The notes: generated by a model not told the origin, from the letters alone. Numbered from the stretch's first letter, positions 53,692-62,944 are shown. The stretch is DNA of 64,000 nt from Saccharopolyspora gloriosae (GCF_022828475.1 NZ_CP059557.1:2108001-2172000); one strand, 5' to 3'. A program made the numbers and translations.

Positions 53692-54383
53692 GCGCCCTGC
53701 CTTTCGCCGGAAACGCGCCCGGTCGAGGGGGTTTCGGCGTGATCGTCGGGTGGGGTCCGGCCGAGTGAGGTGCGGGCGGCGCGCAGGTGCGACTGCATCA
53801 CCGCGTGCGCCCACTCGCCGTCGCCCGCCGCGATGGCGTCGACGAGTTCGCGGTGCTGGGCGAAGCTGCGGTCCAGTTCGGCCGCCGTGTACTGGTGGAA
53901 GGTGCGGCGCACCAGCGGCACGTCGATGACGCGGGACATCAGGTCCGGCAGCAGGCGGCGGCCGCCCGCGCGGTGCACGGCGCGGTGGAATTCCATGTTC
54001 AGCCGGGTGATCTCGTCGTAGCCGGGGTCGTCGAGGTCGTGCAGCAGGTGTTCCATCCGCTCGCAGAGCTCGCGCAGCGCGGCGACGTCGGTGTCGCCGC
54101 GTTCGGCGGCGCGGCGGGCCGCGTGCGATTCGAGCAGGCAGCGCAGGTCGAACAGCTCGTCCACGTCCTCGTCTTCGAACCGCACGACTTCGGCGCCGCG
54201 GTGCGGGGCGAGCCGCACCAGACCGTCGGCTTCCAGCCGGCGCAGCGCCTCCCGGACCGGGGTGCGGCTGAGTTCGAAGGTCTCGGCGAGCTCCTCTTCC
54301 CGCAGCCGGGTGCCCGCGGGCCGCACGCCGGTGAGGATTTCCTGGCGCAGCTCCGAGTACGCCCGCGTCGCAGCCTGTGACAC
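53688..54383 (-). CDS. GntR-family regulator (FadR/FCD subfamily)
   Basis: 231 residues from a GTG at 54383, with AGGAGGTG seven bases upstream; longer in-frame starts run through the promoter and are rejected. Winged helix-turn-helix: LRQEILTGVRPAGTRLREEE, FELSRTPVREALRRLEADGL (about 10-70). The FCD effector domain (90-215) includes the metal-binding-type His/Asp pattern in LNMEFHRAVHRAGG. It heads the CoA-transferase/symporter operon and faces HMG-CoA lyase. Two TTGTGTAC palindromes in the intergenic region are its likely operators. Confidence 0.92.
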   Translation of the reverse strand: MSQAATRAYSELRQEILTGVRPAGTRLREEELAETFELSRTPVREALRRLEADGLVRLAPHRGAEVVRFEDEDVDELFDLRCLLESHAARRAAERGDTDVAALRELCERMEHLLHDLDDPGYDEITRLNMEFHRAVHRAGGRRLLPDLMSRVIDVPLVRRTFHQYTAAELDRSFAQHRELVDAIAAGDGEWAHAVMQSHLRAARTSLGRTPPDDHAETPSTGRVSGERQGA

Positions 54384-54402
54384 CGTCCACCTCCTGGCCG
54401 AA

Positions 54403-54412
54403 TTGTGTACAA
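54403..54412. promoter_or_regulatory. Probable GntR operator 1
   Basis: TTGTGTACAA, a near-perfect palindrome of the TTGTNNACAA type favoured by FadR-subfamily GntR regulators, 20 bases upstream of the gntR start. Binding here would repress the regulator's own operon. Confidence 0.6.
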
Positions 54413-54487
54413 AGTAGCGATCGACCCCGGGCGCGACAAGGGACTGGACGCGTGAAAGCCGCGAGGTGCACGATGTGAGCGGCAAGA

Positions 54488-54497
54488 TTGTGTACGA
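54488..54497. promoter_or_regulatory. Probable GntR operator 2
   Basis: TTGTGTACGA, eight of ten bases shared with operator 1, 85 bases away (about eight helical turns). It is better placed to control the divergent HMG-CoA lyase gene or to act jointly with operator 1. Confidence 0.5.
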
Positions 54498-54682
54498 AAG
54501 TGGATCGGCGGGGACCATTGGCTCCCGCGTTCGCGGACTCGCTGTGGACAGATCTGCGACCTGCGGGCGACTCGCGAGAAATTGTCCGAGCGCAAGCTCG
54601 TGACCAGGGAATTCGGTGGCCCGGTCGGTCAATGCCTCGTGAAATTGCGAGGATCCGGGCCAGGGCGAGCGGGGGAGCAGTG

Positions 54683-55591
54683 ATGCAGGCAGGTAGTCCG
54701 TCCCGGATCGAGGTCGTCGAGGTGGGGCCGCGCGACGGCCTGCAGAACGAGAGCGCGCTGCTGTCCGCCGAGACCAAGGTCGAGCTCATCGAACGGGCCA
54801 TCGCCGCCGGTGCGCGCCGCATCGAGGCCGTGTCCTTCGCGCATCCGCGCCGGGTGCCGCAGATGGCCGATGCCGAGCAGGTCATGGCGGCAGTGCCGCG
54901 CAGTGACGGCGTGAGCTACATCGGGCTGGTGCTCAACGGTCGCGGCTTCGACCGGGCGCTGGACGCCGGGGTGGACGAGGTGAACGTGGTCGTCGTCGCC
55001 ACCGACACCTTCAGCGAACGCAATCAGGGCATGAGCACCGAACAGGGCCTCGCGCTGTGGGCGGAACTCGCGGCCAGGGCGCACCGGGAGGGCGTCCGGC
55101 CGACGGTGACGATCGCCGCCTCCTTCGGATGTCCTTTCGAGGGAACGGTTTCCGCCGCGCACGTCGCCGAACTGGCGCGGCGCATCGCCGAGTCCGGCCC
55201 CGCCGAGATCGCACTGGCCGACACCATCGGCGCCGGCGTCCCCACCCAGGTGGTGGACCTGCTGGCGCGGACTCGCGAAGTCGCCCCGGCCGTCCCGTTG
55301 CGGTGCCATTTCCACAACACCCGCAACACCGGCTACGCCAACGCCGTCGCCGCGTTCCAGGAAGGGGTCGCCGCGCTGGACGCGAGCGTCGGCGGCATCG
55401 GTGGCTGTCCGTTCGCGCCGAACGCCACCGGCAACATCGCCACCGAGGACCTCGAGTACCTGCTCACCGGTATGGGCGTGCACACCGGCCTGGACGGGCG
55501 GGCGCTCGCCGAGACGGGCACGTGGATCGGTGCGCGGCTGGGCAAGGAAGTGCCCGCCTTGCTCGGCAAGGCGGGCACGTTCCCCGGCTGA
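54683..55591 (+). CDS. Hydroxymethylglutaryl-CoA lyase
   Basis: 302 residues from the ATG at 54683 with GGGGGAG upstream. Catalytic EVGPRDGLQNE at the N-terminus, metal ligands in CHFHNTRNTGYANA, and the conserved cysteine loop GGIGGCPFAPNATGN. It cleaves HMG-CoA (or a close analogue) to acetyl-CoA and acetoacetate at the end of leucine and isoprenoid degradation. It is divergent from the gntR-CoA-transferase-symporter operon; together they suggest uptake, CoA activation and cleavage of a branched hydroxy-dicarboxylic acid. Confidence 0.93.
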   Translation: MQAGSPSRIEVVEVGPRDGLQNESALLSAETKVELIERAIAAGARRIEAVSFAHPRRVPQMADAEQVMAAVPRSDGVSYIGLVLNGRGFDRALDAGVDEVNVVVVATDTFSERNQGMSTEQGLALWAELAARAHREGVRPTVTIAASFGCPFEGTVSAAHVAELARRIAESGPAEIALADTIGAGVPTQVVDLLARTREVAPAVPLRCHFHNTRNTGYANAVAAFQEGVAALDASVGGIGGCPFAPNATGNIATEDLEYLLTGMGVHTGLDGRALAETGTWIGARLGKEVPALLGKAGTFPG

Positions 55592-55635
55592 TCACTCGAC
55601 CCGGAACCGCCGCGCGAAGCGTCCGGGGCGGGTGA
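55588..55635. terminator. Imperfect hairpin between convergent genes
   Basis: CTGATCAC / GTGATCAG arms with an inner CCCGG/CCGGG pairing, between the ends of the lyase and MaoC genes. Probably a shared terminator. Confidence 0.5.
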
Positions 55636-56088
55636 TCAGAACAGCACGCGGGTGAGACCTTGGGCGACGCAAGCGGGCTTGTCCGCGCCCTCGATCTCCA
55701 CTGTGGACTCCACGGTGAGCTGGAGTCCGCCGTCGATCTCGGTGATCTCGGCGAGCCTCGTGTGCGAGCGGACCCGCGAACCCACCCGCACCGGGTTCGG
55801 GAAGCGCACCTTGTTCAGCCCGTAGTTGATGCCCATCTTGACGTTCTCGAACCGGTAGGTCTGCGCGTTGAGCGCCGACAGCAGGCTCAACGTGAGGAAG
55901 CCGTGCGCGATGGTCCCGCCGAACGGGCCTTTCTCCGCGCGGTCGGTGTCCACGTGGATCCACTGGTGATCCAGCGTGGCGTCGGCGAACGTGTCCACCT
56001 GTTCCTGGGAGATGGTCAGCCAGTCGCTGGTGCCCAGCTCGGAGCCCACGGCTTCACGTACTTCATCTGCGTTGGTGAAGACACGCAT
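55636..56088 (-). CDS. MaoC-like (R)-enoyl-CoA hydratase
   Basis: 150 residues. The hydratase-2 motif is FADATLDHQWIHVDTDRA with the catalytic Asp and His, followed by GPFGGTIAHGFLTLSLLSAL. Closest in pattern to NodN-like dehydratases of actinobacteria. It hydrates enoyl-CoA in the R direction. It is the last gene of a leftward run of acyl-CoA dehydrogenases. Confidence 0.9.
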   Translation of the reverse strand: MRVFTNADEVREAVGSELGTSDWLTISQEQVDTFADATLDHQWIHVDTDRAEKGPFGGTIAHGFLTLSLLSALNAQTYRFENVKMGINYGLNKVRFPNPVRVGSRVRSHTRLAEITEIDGGLQLTVESTVEIEGADKPACVAQGLTRVLF

Positions 56089-56122
56089 TCTTCCTCCTGT
56101 CTGTGAATCGAGAAGTTCGCGC

Positions 56123-57223
56123 TCAGACCCCGGGCAGGTCGACCAGTTCGGCGATGCGGGCGCGGTGGCGTTCGGGGGTGCCGAAGGTGAGTTGGGCGCT
56201 CTTGGCGCGGCCCAGGTACAGGTGGATGGGGTGTTCCCAGGTCATGCCGATGCCACCGTGGAGCTGCAGGGACTCCTCCGCGGCCAGGACCGCCAGGTCC
56301 GAGCAGTAGGCCTGGCCGAGGGCCACCGCCAGTTCCGCCTCGCCGGCATCGCCGCCGGTCAAGGCGTCGGCCGCGTTCCTGGAGGTGGCGCGGGCGGTGC
56401 TCACGCCGGACCACAGGTCCGCCAGCCGGTGCTTGACCGCTTGGAACGAGCCGATCCGGCGGCCGAACTGGTAGCGCGTCTGCACGTATTCCACTGTGGA
56501 GTCCAGGCTGTGCTGGGCGAGGCCGACCTGCTCGGCGGCCAGCACCCCGGCCGCGGTGAGCAAGGCCCGCCGCAGCACCGGAGTCGCGTCCGCCGCGACC
56601 AGCCGGGCCTGCGCCCCGGTCAGGTCCAAGGTGCCGAACCGGCGCGTCAGATCCAGCGGAGTCACCGGAGTCCGGCCGACCCCGGAGTCAGCTGTGTCCA
56701 CTATGTACAGACCAGTGCCGTCCGGGCCGGTCGCGGGCACCAGCACCCGATCGGCGACCTCCAGGTCGACCACCGCGGTCACGGTTCCGGTCAGCGTGCC
56801 GCCCTCGACCCGCACAGCGGGGCTGATCGGCGCGGACGGTGCGGTGGTGAGCCCGACCGCCAGGGTCGTCACCAGGGTTCCGGCGCCGATCTCGGCGATC
56901 GGGTCGGCCGAACCGGCGGCGGTGAGCGCGGCGGTGGCGAGCACGGTGCCCAGGAACGGAACGGGCGCCACCGCCCGGCCCAGCTCCTCGGCGACCACGG
57001 CAAGTTCGCGAACTCCGGCCCCGCCGCCGCCGAGCTCCTCCGGCACGGCGAGCGCGGCCACGCCCAGCTCACCGGCCAGCGTTCGCCACAGCGCCAGGTC
57101 GTAGGGCTCGTCGGACTCGCAGCGGGCGAGCACCGAGCTCACCTCGCAGCGGTCCCGCAGCACTCGGCGCACCGCGGAGCGCAGGTCCTCCTCGACCTCG
57201 GTGTAGAGCAGGTCGGTGCTCAT
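56123..57223 (-). CDS. Acyl-CoA dehydrogenase (FadE-type)
   Basis: 366 residues from an ATG at 57223 overlapping the upstream gene's stop (ATGA). N-terminal helical domain (EVEEDLRSAVRRVLRDRCEV), AALAVPEELGGGGAG, and C-terminal helices with QFGRRIGSFQAVKHRLADLW and LQLHGGIGMTWEHPIHLYL. The central FAD/substrate region is less conserved than in the partner gene. In actinobacteria such co-translated pairs form heteromeric alpha2beta2 acyl-CoA dehydrogenases with one active site per pair; that is likely here. Confidence 0.9.
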   Translation of the reverse strand: MSTDLLYTEVEEDLRSAVRRVLRDRCEVSSVLARCESDEPYDLALWRTLAGELGVAALAVPEELGGGGAGVRELAVVAEELGRAVAPVPFLGTVLATAALTAAGSADPIAEIGAGTLVTTLAVGLTTAPSAPISPAVRVEGGTLTGTVTAVVDLEVADRVLVPATGPDGTGLYIVDTADSGVGRTPVTPLDLTRRFGTLDLTGAQARLVAADATPVLRRALLTAAGVLAAEQVGLAQHSLDSTVEYVQTRYQFGRRIGSFQAVKHRLADLWSGVSTARATSRNAADALTGGDAGEAELAVALGQAYCSDLAVLAAEESLQLHGGIGMTWEHPIHLYLGRAKSAQLTFGTPERHRARIAELVDLPGV

Positions 57224-58398
57224 CGCGGCAGCTCCTTCCACGGCACGTCCTTATCCGTGCGGATTTCCGGCGGCAGTCCCAGCACCCGCTCGGCGATGAC
57301 GTTGCGCAGCACCTCGGAGGTGCCGCCCTCGATGGAGTTGCCCTTCGCCCGCAGATACCGGTAGCCGGGGTCGCGGCCGGTGAAGTCGACGGTCTCCGGG
57401 CGGCGCTGCGTCCAGTCCTCGTAGGACAGTCCCTGCTCGCCGAGCAGTTCCAGCTCGAAGCCGGAGATCTCCTGGTTGAGCCGGGAGAACGCGAGCTTCA
57501 CCGCGGAACCCTCCGGTCCCGGGGTGCCGACGGCGAGCTGCTGGCGCAACCGCTGCCCGGTGAGGCGGGTCGCCTCCGCCTCCACCCACAACCGCAGCAA
57601 CCGGTCGTGCGCGCCGGGAGTCCGCACCTCGGGGTCATCGCGCCATTCCCGCGCGACCACGCCGATCATGCCGGACTCACGTCCGGTGTTGCCGCCGCCG
57701 ATGGCGACGCGCTCGTTCATCAAGGTGCCCATCGCCACCTGCCAGCCCTGGCCGATCTCGCCGAGCCGCTGCGAATCGGGGATGCGCACCCCGTTGAGGA
57801 ACACCTCGTTGAACTCGGCCTCGCCGGTGATCTGGCGCAGCGGCCGCACTTCCACGTTCGGATCGGTCATGTCGCACACGAAGTACGACAGGCCCTTGTG
57901 CTTCGGCGCGTCCGGGTCGCTGCGGGCCACCAGGATCGCCCACTTCGCCTTGTGCGCGAACGAAGTCCACACCTTCTGGCCTTCGACGACCCAGTCGTCG
58001 CCGTCGCGCACCGCACGGGTCGCCAGCGCGGCCAGATCCGAGCCCGCACCCGGTTCGCTGAACAGCTGGCACCAGATCTCCTCGCCCGTCCACAGCGGGC
58101 GGAGGTAGCGGGCGCGCTGCTCGTCGGTGCCGAAGCGCAGGATCGTCGGCGCGGCCATGCCGAGCCCGATCCCGTTGCGCGACGGGGCGTTGTCCGGTGC
58201 TCCGGCGGCGGCGAATTCCGCATCGACGACGGTCTGCAACTCGCGCGGCGCGTCCCGGCCGCCGAGTCCCGCCGGATAGTTCACCCAGGCGAGCCCGGCG
58301 TCGAACCGGGCGCGCAGGAACTCCAGCCGATCACCACCGGGATCGTGCTCGGCGAGGAAATCCCGTACTGCGGCACGCAGTTCGGCTGCGTCGGTCAT
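57220..58398 (-). CDS. Acyl-CoA dehydrogenase (FadE-type), pair partner
   Basis: 392 residues. CQLFSEPGAGSDLAALATRA and VVEGQKVWTSFAHKAKWAIL are the FAD-binding and substrate strands; RYLRAKGNSIEGGTSEVLRN carries the EGGTSE segment near the C-terminus. It is translationally coupled to the next gene (start-stop overlap). Steroid- and branched-chain-degrading heteromers of mycobacteria have this arrangement. Substrate unknown. Confidence 0.92.
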   Translation of the reverse strand: MTDAAELRAAVRDFLAEHDPGGDRLEFLRARFDAGLAWVNYPAGLGGRDAPRELQTVVDAEFAAAGAPDNAPSRNGIGLGMAAPTILRFGTDEQRARYLRPLWTGEEIWCQLFSEPGAGSDLAALATRAVRDGDDWVVEGQKVWTSFAHKAKWAILVARSDPDAPKHKGLSYFVCDMTDPNVEVRPLRQITGEAEFNEVFLNGVRIPDSQRLGEIGQGWQVAMGTLMNERVAIGGGNTGRESGMIGVVAREWRDDPEVRTPGAHDRLLRLWVEAEATRLTGQRLRQQLAVGTPGPEGSAVKLAFSRLNQEISGFELELLGEQGLSYEDWTQRRPETVDFTGRDPGYRYLRAKGNSIEGGTSEVLRNVIAERVLGLPPEIRTDKDVPWKELPR

Positions 58399-58423
58399 CT
58401 CAACACTCCTTAGGGGGCCTTTC

Positions 58424-58642
58424 AGAGTGATCTTTTGATCGTCGTCTTGTCAGCGGCGGAGCCGCTGAGCAGTGACCAGCTTGAGCAAGCCGGCCACCGG
58501 CGGGTTCTCCGCGGCTTCCTCGCGACGACGGCGATTTCGCCGTGTACGGCATACATCAGAAATCGGCAGCCACCTCAGCAAGGGGGCAAGCGAGGAAGCC
58601 GCGGAGGTTCCGCTGAGTAACCGGCTACGAAGGCCATTCTGA
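58424..58642. repeat. Palindromic intergenic element, copy C
   Basis: The longest copy, about 220 bases. Outer inverted ends CCTTTCAGAGTGATC and, on the other strand, CCTTTCAGAATGG. Inside: CAGCGGCGGAGCCGCTG, CCACCGGCGGGTTCTCCGCGG, and arms CCGCGGCTTCCTCGC / GCGAGGAAGCCGCGG that would fold back. It fills the gap between the acyl-CoA dehydrogenase and the SDR. Confidence 0.88.
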
Positions 58643-58685
58643 AAGGACTCCTTAGAGCTCCGCGGAATTCGCTGCCGATCGGAGG

Positions 58686-59438
58686 TCAGTCGCGCGGGCC
58701 GCCCGCTACGTAGAGGACCTGGCCCGAGACGAAGCCGGAGCGCTCGTCGAGGAAGAACGAGGCGGCGTTGGCGATGTCGTCCGGTTCACCGGCGCGGGCC
58801 ACCGGGATGGTCGACACGGCGGCCTTCGAGAAGTCCTCGAAGGAGGCGCCGACGCGCTCGGCGGTCGCCTTCGTCATGTCGGTGGCGATGAAGCCGGGCG
58901 CGATGGCGTTCGCGGTGACGCCGAACTTGCCGAGCTCGATGGCGAGGGTCTTGGTGAGGCCCTGCAAACCGGCCTTCGCGGTGGAGTAGTTCGCCTGGCC
59001 GCGGTTGCCCAGCGCCGAGGTGCTGGAGAGGTTCACGATGCGGCCCCACTTGGCCTCCACCATGTACTTCTGGGTGGCGCGGCTCATCAGGAACGCCCCG
59101 CGCAAGTGCACCGACATCACGGTGTCCCAGTCGGAGTCGGACATCTTGAACAGCATGTTGTCGCGCAGCACGCCCGCGTTGTTCACCAGCGCCACCGGGT
59201 TGCCGAGTTCGGCGGCGACCCGCTCCACGGCGGCGGTGACCTGGTCGGAGTCGCTGACGTCGGCCCCCACGGCCAGCGCCTTGCCGCCCGCGGACTCGAT
59301 CGCCGACACCGTCTCGGCGCACTGCTTCTCGTCGAGGTCGATCACCGCCACGGCGAACCCGTCCTGGGCGAGCCGTTTCGCGGTGGCCGCGCCGATTCCA
59401 CGGGCGGCACCGGTGACGATCGCGGTCTTCTGCGGCAT
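58686..59438 (-). CDS. 3-oxoacyl reductase-like SDR (FabG-like)
   Basis: 250 residues from the ATG at 59438 (MPQKTAIVTGAARGIG). TGAARGIGAA, NNAGVLRDNM, catalytic Ser in VNLSSTSALG and YSTAK, C-terminal SGQVLYVAGGPRD. The domain is of the FabG/FabG4 kind used in beta-oxidation clusters. Flanked on both sides by palindromic elements. Upstream in-frame sequence to 59579 lies in element copy D and is rejected as coding. Confidence 0.93.
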   Translation of the reverse strand: MPQKTAIVTGAARGIGAATAKRLAQDGFAVAVIDLDEKQCAETVSAIESAGGKALAVGADVSDSDQVTAAVERVAAELGNPVALVNNAGVLRDNMLFKMSDSDWDTVMSVHLRGAFLMSRATQKYMVEAKWGRIVNLSSTSALGNRGQANYSTAKAGLQGLTKTLAIELGKFGVTANAIAPGFIATDMTKATAERVGASFEDFSKAAVSTIPVARAGEPDDIANAASFFLDERSGFVSGQVLYVAGGPRD

Positions 59439-59504
59439 GGGTCCCTCACTTCGTTGTCGAGATTCCAGATCTGCGGGCAGTCCTAGGAACGCGCCCACAG
59501 CTGA

Positions 59505-59705
59505 CGAGTCTTGCAAAATGCCCGTCGTCTTGTCAGCGGTGAAGCCGCTGAACAATGACCACGCACGCAGATCGACCACCGGCGGGTTCTCAGTTGGTCT
59601 CTCGCGAGGACGGCTTCTTCCCTCGTGGCGGAGCCACTTGGGAAAAAGATCCCGCAGCGAGAAGACACCTGAGGTTCCGCTGACCGACCCACTGCGCGAA
59701 CCGCT
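59505..59705. repeat. Palindromic intergenic element, copy D
   Basis: Head GTCGTCTTGTCAGCGGTGAAGC as in copy C, then the central module of copies A and E (GGTTCTCAGTTGGTCTCTCG, GTGGCGGAGCCAC, GGGAAAAAGATCCCGCAGCG). It is a mosaic joining the head of one subfamily to the core of the other. Arms are slightly decayed (GAAGACACCTGAG in place of GAGACCAACTGAG). Confidence 0.85.
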
Positions 59706-59715
59706 CCGAGAACCC

Positions 59716-60924
59716 TCAGCGGTACTGCTTGAGTTCGCGGCGGGCCAGGGAGCGGCGATGCACCTCGTCCGGTCCGTCCACGATGTGCAGGGTGCGGGCG
59801 TGCGCGTACAGCGAAGCCAGCGGAGTGTCCTGGCTGACCCCGGCGGCGCCGTGCGCCTGGATCGCTCGGTCCACGATCCGGGTCACCATCTCCGGCACCG
59901 CCACCTTGATGGACTGGATCTCGGTGTGCGCGCCCCTGTTGCCGACGGTGTCCATCAGCCACGCCGTCTTCAGCGTGAGCAGCCGGTTCGTCTCGATGCT
60001 GATGCGCGCGTCGGCGATCCACTGCTGCACCACGCCCTGATCGGCGATCGGCCCGCCGAACGCGGAACGCGCCAGCGCACGCCGGCACATGAGCTCCAGT
60101 GCGCGCTCTGCCATGCCGATGGCGCGCATGCAGTGGTGGATGCGTCCCGGCCCGAGCCTGGCCTGCGCGATCGCGAAGCCTTCGCCCTCACCGGAGATGA
60201 TGTTCTCGGCCGGTACCCGCACGTCGTCGAACACGATCTCGGCGTGCCCGCCGTGATCACCGTCGTGGTAGCCGAACACGTGCATGCCGCGCTTGATCTG
60301 CACGCCGGGAGTGTCGACGGGCACCAGGATCTGGCTCTGCTGCCGGTGCCGCTGCGCGTCCGGGTCGGACTTGCCCATCACGACGAGGATCTTGCAGCGC
60401 GGGCTCATCGCCCCGGACGACCACCACTTGCGGCCGTTGATGACGTACGAGTCGCCGTCGCGCTCGATCCGGGTGCCGATGTTGGTGGCGTCGGAGGACG
60501 CGACCTCCGGTTCGGTCATGCAGAACGCGGAGCGGATCTCCCCGGACAGCAGGGGTTTCAACCACCGGTCGCGCTGCGCCTCGGTGCCGAACTCGGACAG
60601 CACCTCCATGTTGCCGGTGTCCGGCGCCGAACAGTTGAACACTTCCGGAGCCAGGTGCGGGCTGCGTCCCATGATCTCGGCCAGCGGCGCGTACTGGAGA
60701 TTCGTCAGGCCCGCGCCGTGCTCACCCGGCAGGAACAGGTTCCACAGTCCGGCGTCCTTGGCCTTCGCCTTCAGGTCCTCGATGATCGGCGCGTGCGCCC
60801 ACGGGTCGGCTGACGCGGCGAGCTGCTCGTGCAGCACCGGTTCCGCCGGATAGATGTGCTCGTCCATGAATTCCGTGAGCTTGCCGCGGAATTCCTCGGT
60901 GCGGGCGTCGTAGCCGAAGTCCAT
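59716..60924 (-). CDS. Acyl-CoA dehydrogenase, ACAD10/ACAD11-like
   Basis: 402 residues. [20 protein letters not shown] and [20 protein letters not shown] replace the usual FAD strands in the way typical of the ACAD10/11 group, and the C-terminal [20 protein letters not shown] then DGPDEVH is diagnostic. Human ACAD10/11 act on acyl-CoAs modified by the linked APH-like kinase. Here the kinase-like gene ends one base upstream and a HAD gene precedes it, reproducing the human domain order as an operon. Confidence 0.92.
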   Translation of the reverse strand: MDFGYDARTEEFRGKLTEFMDEHIYPAEPVLHEQLAASADPWAHAPIIEDLKAKAKDAGLWNLFLPGEHGAGLTNLQYAPLAEIMGRSPHLAPEVFNCSAPDTGNMEVLSEFGTEAQRDRWLKPLLSGEIRSAFCMTEPEVASSDATNIGTRIERDGDSYVINGRKWWSSGAMSPRCKILVVMGKSDPDAQRHRQQSQILVPVDTPGVQIKRGMHVFGYHDGDHGGHAEIVFDDVRVPAENIISGEGEGFAIAQARLGPGRIHHCMRAIGMAERALELMCRRALARSAFGGPIADQGVVQQWIADARISIETNRLLTLKTAWLMDTVGNRGAHTEIQSIKVAVPEMVTRIVDRAIQAHGAAGVSQDTPLASLYAHARTLHIVDGPDEVHRRSLARRELKQYR

Positions 60925-60925
60925 G

Positions 60926-61954
60926 TCATGCCTCCTCGTCGAGTGCGGACAGGCCCTGGGAGACCAGGTGCGGGACCAGCGCCCCGACGTGCTCGAAGCC
61001 GTCGCCGACGGTTTGGCCGTGGGCGTAGCGGTAGTGGATGCCCTCGCTGATCACCGCGAGCTTGAAGAATCCGAACGCCCGATACCACTCCACATCGGAC
61101 AGATCGATGCCGCTGCGCTCGGCGTAGCGCTGCCACAGCTCGCGGACCGGCGGGAACTCGTACTCCGGCCCGATTCCCTTGGCGATGGGGTTGTTCTTGA
61201 TGCCGTCGAGCCCTTCCCAGTACACGGCCAGCAGCCCCACATCGGTGAGCGGATCTCCGAGCGTGGCCATCTCCCAGTCCAGCACCGCGCTGATCTCCAG
61301 CGAGTCCCCGACGAGCACGTTGTCCAGCCGGTAGTCGCCGTGCACGATCCCGGTGTGCCGGGTGGCGGGCACCCGGGCACCGAGCAGTTCGGCGAGCCGT
61401 TCGATGTCGTCGAGCTCGCGGCTGCGGGACGCGGCGAGCTGCTTGCTCCACCGGCGGACCTGCCGTTCCAGGAACCCGTCCGGGCGACCGAAGTCGCCCA
61501 GCCCGACCTGCTCCGGGTCGAGCGTGTGCAGGTCGGCGAGCACGTCGATCAGTCGCAGCGACAAGTCCCGGCGCTGCTCGACGCTCAAGTTCGTGGTGAG
61601 TTCGGGAGAGCGGTACACCGTGCCCGGCACGTACTCCATCACGTAGAACGGGGCGCCGAGCACGTCATCGTCCTGGCACAGCAGGTGCGTGCGCGGCACC
61701 GGCACCGACGTGCCCGCCAGCGCCGACATCACCCGGTGCTCCCGGCTCATGTCGTGCGCGGTGGCCAGCACGTGCCCCAGCGGCGGGCGGCGCACCACCC
61801 AGTTCTGCGCACCGTCGCCGACGATGTAAGTGAGGTTCGAGCGGCCGCCCTGCACGAGCTGCGCCGTCAGCGGCCCGGTCACGAGACCGGGCAGTTCGCG
61901 GTCGAGGTGCTCGCGCAGCCGGGTGAGGTCGAGTCCGGGCAGGTCGTCGCTCAT
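60926..61954 (-). CDS. APH-family phosphotransferase, ACAD10/11-type kinase
   Basis: 342 residues from an ATG at 61954 overlapping the HAD stop (ATGA). Kinase-fold residues: [32 protein letters not shown], catalytic loop [12 protein letters not shown] and metal-binding [12 protein letters not shown]. It is the FadE36-like group of APH proteins next to acyl-CoA dehydrogenases. In the mammalian counterpart the kinase phosphorylates the 4-hydroxyl of 4-hydroxyacyl-CoA. Antibiotic resistance is unlikely given the context. Confidence 0.9.
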   Translation of the reverse strand: MSDDLPGLDLTRLREHLDRELPGLVTGPLTAQLVQGGRSNLTYIVGDGAQNWVVRRPPLGHVLATAHDMSREHRVMSALAGTSVPVPRTHLLCQDDDVLGAPFYVMEYVPGTVYRSPELTTNLSVEQRRDLSLRLIDVLADLHTLDPEQVGLGDFGRPDGFLERQVRRWSKQLAASRSRELDDIERLAELLGARVPATRHTGIVHGDYRLDNVLVGDSLEISAVLDWEMATLGDPLTDVGLLAVYWEGLDGIKNNPIAKGIGPEYEFPPVRELWQRYAERSGIDLSDVEWYRAFGFFKLAVISEGIHYRYAHGQTVGDGFEHVGALVPHLVSQGLSALDEEA

Positions 61955-62622
61955 TCGGTTTCCTCCGCGATGTCGGGTCCTAACCGTGGCAGCAGTCCGC
62001 TCAGCTCGGCACGGGTCTTGGCGGCGTCGGTGTGCAGCACGCAGTGCAGGCCGAGGCGTTCGGCGGCCTCGATGTTCGGGGCGCCGTCGTCGACGAACAC
62101 GGCCTCCGGCGGGCGCAGGCCGAGCCGTTCGAGGGTGAGCTCGTAGATCCGCGGGTCCGGTTTGCGCAGGCCCACCTCGCTGGAGATGACGGCCAGCTCG
62201 AACATTCCGTCCAAGGTGTCCCACGGGTAGTTGTTGCCCCAGCTGTTCGACAGCAGCGCCGTGCGCAGGCCCGCGTCGCGCAGGTCCGCGACCAGCCGGT
62301 GCATCGCCTCGTCGGGCCGCATGTAGGAGAACATCCGCGCCATCAGGCCGTCCGGGTCGACGGGCTCGTCGTCCTCGGTGCGCAGCCGCGCCGCGAGCAA
62401 CCGGTCGAACTCGGCGCCGGAGATCTCGCCGGTCTCCAGCCGGTGGATCGGCGTGCCCGCCGGGGCGCTGCGGGACAGCCATTCCTTGAGCGCCGCCGAG
62501 AACATCTCCGGCTTGATCCGTTCGGCGCGGGTCCACGCGTTGATCGCGACCCGGCCCTGCGTGGTCAGCACCCCGCCGTAGTCGAAGATCACCGCTTTGA
62601 TCGAAGGGCCGCTGGACACCAT
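61951..62622 (-). CDS. HAD-superfamily hydrolase, ACAD10 N-terminal-like
   Basis: 223 residues. HAD motifs: I, IKAVIFDYGGVLT (the second acidic residue is Tyr, and the nucleophile Asp is present); II, ALLSNSWGNN; III/IV, GLRKPDPRIYELTLERLGL and VFVDDGAPNIEAA. The pattern resembles the N-terminal HAD domain of ACAD10 and soluble epoxide hydrolases. First gene of the HAD-APH-ACAD operon, coupled to the kinase by a four-base overlap. Confidence 0.9.
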   Translation of the reverse strand: MVSSGPSIKAVIFDYGGVLTTQGRVAINAWTRAERIKPEMFSAALKEWLSRSAPAGTPIHRLETGEISGAEFDRLLAARLRTEDDEPVDPDGLMARMFSYMRPDEAMHRLVADLRDAGLRTALLSNSWGNNYPWDTLDGMFELAVISSEVGLRKPDPRIYELTLERLGLRPPEAVFVDDGAPNIEAAERLGLHCVLHTDAAKTRAELSGLLPRLGPDIAEETE

Positions 62623-62701
62623 GCCCCGGACCGTACCGACTAGCCGGTATGTCCGCTAGACCCCTGGAGCTGGGGTTCGGGGTCTTGTTGCTTGGGGGGT
62701 C

Positions 62702-62930
62702 GGGTGGCGGAACCTCAGTTGGTCTCTCGCTGCGGGATCTTTTTCCCTAGTGGCTCCGCCACGAGGGAAAAAGCTGTCCTCGCGAGAGACCAACTGAGAA
62801 CCCGCCGGTGGTCGGCTTCTTGACGTGGGCTATGCGCTTCGCGCATACAGGCACGGCTGCGCCGCAAGGCACGGCTTGCTTCGCAGCCCTTCGCAGCTCT
62901 TCGCGGGCTTTGTCGCTGTTCGCTGGGTTC
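62702..62930. repeat. Palindromic intergenic element, copy E, with degenerate tandem-repeat flank
   Basis: Reverse complement of copy A with only a few differences across about 150 bases (CAGTTGGTCTCTCGC arms, GGGAAAAAG, GTGGCTCCGCCAC tip). Beyond it (62,830-62,930) lies a degenerate stretch, GCGCATACAGGCACGGCTGC then CTTCGCAGC repeats, that resembles the edge of the 82-bp array next to copy A. So a composite unit of at least 200 bases is present twice, in opposite orientation. Confidence 0.9.
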
Positions 62931-62944
62931 GTCTGCTGAGGGGG

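Noticed and set aside
60926-61954. An aminoglycoside-resistance kinase
   Set aside because: The APH fold is shared, but operon context with HAD and ACAD genes and FadE36-like pattern indicate acyl-CoA metabolism.
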